The notes below the pieces were generated by a model that made no database searches, was not told where the DNA came from, and was given only the letters and a program-made list of their open reading frames with translations. A stretch of 37,388 nucleotides of DNA from Ignavibacteriales bacterium UBA6490 (GTDB lineage: Bacteria; Bacteroidota; Ignavibacteria; Ignavibacteriales; Ignavibacteriaceae). The DNA lies in NCBI GenBank assembly GCA_002435365.1, contig DJMM01000020.1:9878-47265 (forward strand), given 5' to 3'. The position numbers and the translations under genes were made by a program. How positions within the stretch are numbered: the stretch's first letter is position 1; the number at the start of each line of letters is the position of its first letter. Below are positions 34,167-37,388 of this stretch, piece by piece.

Positions 34167-34255
34167 ACACCTACCAGACGCTTACCCTCCACAAATGCGT
34201 GCAGGTAGGTGAAGGGTAGGCGCAGGATAGCCGTAAGGTAAGCGTAAGGTAACCG
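34167..34255. repeat. Phased 11-bp repeat array 3 with inverted arms
   Basis: The right arm is five consecutive 11-bp units from 34201 to 34255, for example AAGGGTAGGCG (34212-34222) and TAAGGTAAGCG (34234-34244). The left arm has two units of the opposite orientation (ACACCTACCAG at 34167, ACGCTTACCCT at 34178) and a 12-nt centre. CACCTACC (34168-34175) and GGTAGGTG (34204-34211) are perfect complements, as are TACCCT (34183-34188) and AGGGTA (34213-34218). The core GGTWRG is the reverse complement of the CTAACC-like core of arrays 1 and 2. Confidence 0.7.
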
Positions 34256-34323
34256 GAATATTGTCAATTAATTGATCGTTTCTGACATATTTTGGAAAGA
34301 GATGTTTTTACCTTAATAAAAAT

Positions 34324-34353
34324 TGAACCTTGAACCGCTACTGATTATCTTTA
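34324..34353 (+). promoter_or_regulatory. Bacteroidota-like promoter for the hexosaminidase gene
   Basis: TTG (34324-34326), a 19-nt spacer and TATCTTTA (34346-34353) match TTG...TAnnTTTG in all but the last base. The start codon is 38 nt downstream of the box. It lies 69 nt after array 3. Confidence 0.4.
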
Positions 34354-34391
34354 CACTGCTAATGAAATCCTTCAATAAACATCGATGAAAA

Positions 34392-36416
34392 ATGAAATCT
34401 TTAACATTCCTCTTAATATTGCTTGCCTTTTCAGTCCAAGCGGAAAACAAAATGAAAATTAATCTTATGCCGGTCCCATATCAGGTTGAATGGAATGAGG
34501 GCCTGTTCAGGCTTGATTCAACTTTTACACTGGTGGTTAAAGGGAATCCGCATAACCGGATTTACTCCGCCGCAACCAGAATGCTGAGAAAACTCTCCGG
34601 AAGGACAGGACTTTTCTTTACCCAGGATGTTATCGTTCCTGAAACCAGTATGGATAATCCTTCCATCATCATTAAAATAACATCACCCGGAAAAGTAGAT
34701 GTTAATATGGATGAAACTTACGATCTTAATATCAATTCTCAATCCATTACTCTCAACGCAGCTACCGATATTGGTGCATTAAGAGGCATGGAAACGTTGC
34801 TGCAGCTGCTATCAGCAGACGGCGAAGGATATTATTTCCCCAATGTTAAGATTGTTGACAAACCCCGCTTCAAATGGCGAGGCCTGATGATTGATGTTGC
34901 CAGGCACTGGATGCCTGCGGATGTAATTAAAAGAAATGTGGACGGAATAGCTGCGGTTAAAATGAACGTCCTTCACCTGCATATAAGCGAGGACCAGGGC
35001 TTCAGAATTGAAAGCAAAATATTTCCAAAGCTGCATGAACTCGGCTCCGATGGATTTTATTTCACCCAGGAAGAAATTAAGGATATTATAAAATACTGCG
35101 ACGACCGGGGAATAAGAGTAATACCGGAGTTCGATATACCGGGTCATTCTACCTCATGGTTTGTAGCATTTCCGGAGCTTTCAAGTGCACCAGGACCCTA
35201 TACAATCGAGAGAAGATGGGGAGTAATGGATCCCGTATTCAATCCTGCAAAGGAGGAAACGTACGAATTCTTCAAAGCGTTTTTCGGTGAAATGACAGCA
35301 TTGTTCCCGGATGAATATTTTCATATCGGCGGAGATGAAAATAACGGCAGGCACTGGAATGCCAACGAAGAAATTCAAAAGTTTATGAAGGAGAATAACA
35401 TTCCCGATAACCATGCCTTGCAGACCTATTTCAACAACAGGATTCTTGAAATCTTAACTTCCTACAATAAAAAAATGGTTGGCTGGGACGAAATACTTCA
35501 CCCCGGAATGCCTAAAAATATTGTTATTCAGTCCTGGCGTGGCAGAAAATTCCTCTATGAATCTGCTGCCAATGGATATACCGGAATTTTATCGAACGGA
35601 TATTACATCGACCTCTGTCAGAAAGCGGAATTTCATTATCTGAACGATCCTATTCCGCCTGATACCACCCTGCCCGAAAGTACGTTAAAAAATATCTGGG
35701 GCGGGGAAGTAACCTCGTGGGCAGAACTTGTTACCCCGGAAATAGTGGATTCGCGCATTTGGCCCAGAACTGCAGCAATTGCAGAGCGGCTCTGGTCGCC
35801 TCAGAATATAAGGGATGTGGATGACATGTACAGGAGGATGGAAATAATTTCCCTGCAGCTTGAAGATGTCGGGCTGCTGCATGAGAAAAATCAGGCTATG
35901 ATGCTTCGAAGGATGATGGGCTCAAGAAATACGAAAGCACTTAAGGTACTTGTCGATGTTGTCGAACCTGTAAAAATTTATACCCGGCACCGGCAGGGAA
36001 AAACTTATACCTCCTATGCTCCTTATACCAGGATCGTGGATGCAGCAAAACCGGAATCGCATCTTGCAAGAAACTTCCGGATCGAAGCTGAGAAATTTGT
36101 CGGGAATAAGAATAGTACATCGGAAGAGACAATATCTGAGCTGATGCAGATGTGGAAGGCCAACCATAAAAAATTCCTGGCGTTGATGGAGTCATCACCT
36201 GTTATACGTGAAGCGGAAAAATTATCCGAAAATCTGGCAGCATTAAGTGCTCTGGGTCTGGATGCACTTAAGCTTATAAAAGATAATAAGAAAGCGGATG
36301 CAGGCAGGTTTGCTGAAATGAGAAAGCTGCTTGAAGAATCTAAAAGGCCTTACGGACAGGCGGAACTAGCGGTGCTGCAGGGTTTTGAAGTGTTGTTTAA
36401 TGCAGCCGGCAAATAA
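34392..36416 (+). CDS. Exported beta-N-acetylhexosaminidase (GH20)
   Basis: This 674-residue enzyme has a signal peptide (1-17, ending SVQA) and a GH20b-like N-terminal domain (about 25-155). The GH20 barrel begins at KWRGLMIDVARHWMP. HLHISEDQGFRIES and IPEFDIPGHSTSW follow, and the catalytic pair is Asp315-Glu316 in FHIGGDEN. WGGEVTSWAELV closes the barrel, and about 170 helical residues form the C-terminus. GH20 enzymes remove terminal N-acetylglucosamine or N-acetylgalactosamine from chitin oligomers, glycans or peptidoglycan fragments by substrate-assisted catalysis. There is no T9SS tail, so it is probably periplasmic. It forms its own transcription unit with an upstream promoter and a downstream terminator. 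Confidence 0.95.
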   Translation: MKSLTFLLILLAFSVQAENKMKINLMPVPYQVEWNEGLFRLDSTFTLVVKGNPHNRIYSAATRMLRKLSGRTGLFFTQDVIVPETSMDNPSIIIKITSPGKVDVNMDETYDLNINSQSITLNAATDIGALRGMETLLQLLSADGEGYYFPNVKIVDKPRFKWRGLMIDVARHWMPADVIKRNVDGIAAVKMNVLHLHISEDQGFRIESKIFPKLHELGSDGFYFTQEEIKDIIKYCDDRGIRVIPEFDIPGHSTSWFVAFPELSSAPGPYTIERRWGVMDPVFNPAKEETYEFFKAFFGEMTALFPDEYFHIGGDENNGRHWNANEEIQKFMKENNIPDNHALQTYFNNRILEILTSYNKKMVGWDEILHPGMPKNIVIQSWRGRKFLYESAANGYTGILSNGYYIDLCQKAEFHYLNDPIPPDTTLPESTLKNIWGGEVTSWAELVTPEIVDSRIWPRTAAIAERLWSPQNIRDVDDMYRRMEIISLQLEDVGLLHEKNQAMMLRRMMGSRNTKALKVLVDVVEPVKIYTRHRQGKTYTSYAPYTRIVDAAKPESHLARNFRIEAEKFVGNKNSTSEETISELMQMWKANHKKFLALMESSPVIREAEKLSENLAALSALGLDALKLIKDNKKADAGRFAEMRKLLEESKRPYGQAELAVLQGFEVLFNAAGK

Positions 36417-36446
36417 TACAATTTTAATATTGAGTTAAATGTAAAT

Positions 36447-36476
36447 AGGGCTGACTTATCCGTCGGCCCTTTTTTT
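36447..36476 (+). terminator. Terminator between the convergent hexosaminidase and UvrD-like genes
   Basis: AGGGCTGAC (36447-36455) and GTCGGCCCT (36462-36470) form a 9-bp stem with one G-U pair and a TTATCC loop, followed by T residues to 36476. It ends the + strand gene. On the minus strand the flanking A/T run is weaker, so it may serve both genes less efficiently. Confidence 0.88.
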
Positions 36477-36489
36477 AAAAACCTATAAT

Positions 36490-37388
36490 TTATTCTTCCT
36501 CGAGTAGCCATCCTTCGGCAATTTCCGAATCGAGTTCCGAAATAAACCTTGAAGGTTTAGATAATGTAATACCGGCAGCCCGGTCAAAAAGGTTCATCGG
36601 GTAAGTTATAAACAAACGCTGCTTTGCACGTGTGGATGCAACGTACATCAGTCTTCGCTCCTCTTCAAGGGAATCTATCGATTCAGCAGAACGGGATGAG
36701 GGGAAAAATCCCTCCACCAGGTGTATTATAAATACAGTATGCCATTCCAGGCCCTTGGCCGAATGAATTGTTGAAAGGGTTACATATTCTTCTTCTTTAT
36801 CCTCAGCTTCAATATCCACAACGCTGTCGATTATCGGTTCAATGGCCATATCTGCAAGAAGACTGTCCAGCGACCTGTAATTTTCAGCAATATTCTGGAA
36901 GATTTCAAGATCTTTGGAACGCTTGTTGAAGTCATCATATTTTGCTTTAAACAGCGGCTGATAATAATCAAGGACTCTCTCAAGTTTTTCGGAAGGCAGC
37001 TCTTTTACAGTATGGAGCTTATAAAGCAGCCTGAATAATTCTACTATACTATCCTTATAGCTGAACCCGGTTATGGAATCGGGATTTGCTTTTATAGTCA
37101 GACGAGCTGTTGCCAGTTCGTCGAGTATCTTCTGTGCAGTTTTAGGACCCACTCCATCGTGCAGAAGCAGAACGCGGTACCAGCTGACTACATCTTTCGG
37201 GTTGGCAGCAATCCGCATAAACGCAAGCACATCTTTGATGTGTGCAGTCTCCACGAACTTCATTCCCCCGAATTTCTGAAATGGAATATTAGCCTTGTTC
37301 AATTCGATTTCAAGATCAAATGAAAAGAATGAAGATCTGAAAAGAACTGCAATATCTTTTAGGGGCACACCTTCTTCTCTAAGATCGA
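36490..37388 (-). CDS. UvrD/PcrA-type DNA helicase, C-terminal part (partial)
   Basis: The reading frame stays open to the window edge, upstream of a GTG at 37368. The residues before it (DLREEG) continue a normal UvrD segment into VPLKDIAVLFR, so the true start lies outside. About 299 residues are present. They include motif IV (IAVLFRSSFFS), ARLTI and LLADMAI linkers, and motif V TLSTIHSAKGLEWHTVF. VEGFFPSSRS and motif VI EERRLMYVASTRAKQRLFI follow, with a short acidic C-terminus. The enzyme is a 3'-5' SF1A helicase for repair or plasmid and replication maintenance. UvrD, PcrA and Rep cannot be separated on this part. It is the only minus-strand gene seen and is convergent with the hexosaminidase gene. 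Confidence 0.93.
   Translation of the reverse strand, partial: DLREEGVPLKDIAVLFRSSFFSFDLEIELNKANIPFQKFGGMKFVETAHIKDVLAFMRIAANPKDVVSWYRVLLLHDGVGPKTAQKILDELATARLTIKANPDSITGFSYKDSIVELFRLLYKLHTVKELPSEKLERVLDYYQPLFKAKYDDFNKRSKDLEIFQNIAENYRSLDSLLADMAIEPIIDSVVDIEAEDKEEEYVTLSTIHSAKGLEWHTVFIIHLVEGFFPSSRSAESIDSLEEERRLMYVASTRAKQRLFITYPMNLFDRAAGITLSKPSRFISELDSEIAEGWLLEEE

Larger units (their letters stand above)
34028..34391. other. Gene-free 364-nt region between recQ and the hexosaminidase gene
   Basis: No coding region is seen. It contains an inverted repeat CTGACCT/AGGTCAG (34034-34071) without a T run, a small palindrome ACATT-CCA-AATGT (34151-34163), phased 11-bp array 3 (34167-34255) and a likely promoter (34324-34353). 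Confidence 0.6.

Noticed and set aside
1..37388. Insertion sequences, integrases, phage genes or defence systems
   Set aside because: No transposase, integrase, phage structural, restriction-modification or Cas motif was seen in any plausible reading frame.

Overview
The window looks like a chromosomal segment of an AT-rich member of the Bacteroidota/Chlorobi (FCB) group, most likely an Ignavibacteria-like bacterium. Two secreted proteins end in the QNYPNPFN-type C-terminal domain typical of type IX secretion (T9SS) cargo in that group. A few upstream regions carry Bacteroidota-like promoter elements (TTG, about 19-20 nt, TAnnTTTG). Many starts have a weak or no Shine-Dalgarno sequence. The lineage is inferred from these features only. 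Apart from the last gene, everything identified is on the + strand.

Layout. 1-26: the 3' end of a tRNA. 309-4793: a secretion cassette with a T9SS-sorted beta-rich protein, a small lipoprotein-like protein that resembles a subtilase propeptide, and a T9SS-sorted subtilisin-like protease. 4794-5283: terminators, a phased 11-bp repeat array and a structured leader. 5284-8065: the pyrimidine operon pyrR-pyrB-pyrC. 8205-13306: an FN3 lipoprotein, a DUF4783-like protein and a very large multi-pass histidine kinase. 13322-20895: a tightly packed run of an AddA-like helicase-nuclease, a split-barrel flavin-type protein, a lipoprotein amidase, a fused SpmA/SpmB-like Gate protein and a D-2-hydroxyacid dehydrogenase. 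21345-24524: alanine dehydrogenase, a CoA-transferase and a PPP-family phosphatase. 24643-25962: a cyclic 2,3-diphosphoglycerate synthetase-like GTPase, closed by a strong terminator. 26087-29083: an eIF2B-like protein, a GNAT acetyltransferase and an OmpA protein with six TSP3 repeats. 29460-32326: an aspartate-type aminotransferase translationally coupled to ATP-PEP carboxykinase. 32564-34027: a short RecQ. 34392-36416: a GH20 hexosaminidase. 36490-37388 (minus): the C-terminal part of a UvrD/PcrA helicase that runs off the window.

How genes fit together. PyrR, PyrB and PyrC cover early UMP synthesis and its regulation. Alanine dehydrogenase, the CoA-transferase, the aminotransferase and PEPCK point to growth on amino acids and organic acids with gluconeogenesis: aspartate to oxaloacetate to PEP. 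The secreted protease and hexosaminidase would feed that metabolism.

The observation I find least explained is non-coding. Three long intergenic regions (4930-5039, 21071-21136, 34167-34255), and perhaps a decayed fourth (32428-32460), hold arrays of degenerate 11-bp units with a CTAACC/GGTTAG-like core kept in strict 11-nt register, two of them with inverted arms. The second is a possible separately encoded I9-like inhibitor lipoprotein immediately upstream of its likely target protease. I see no CRISPR array, transposase, integrase or phage gene.
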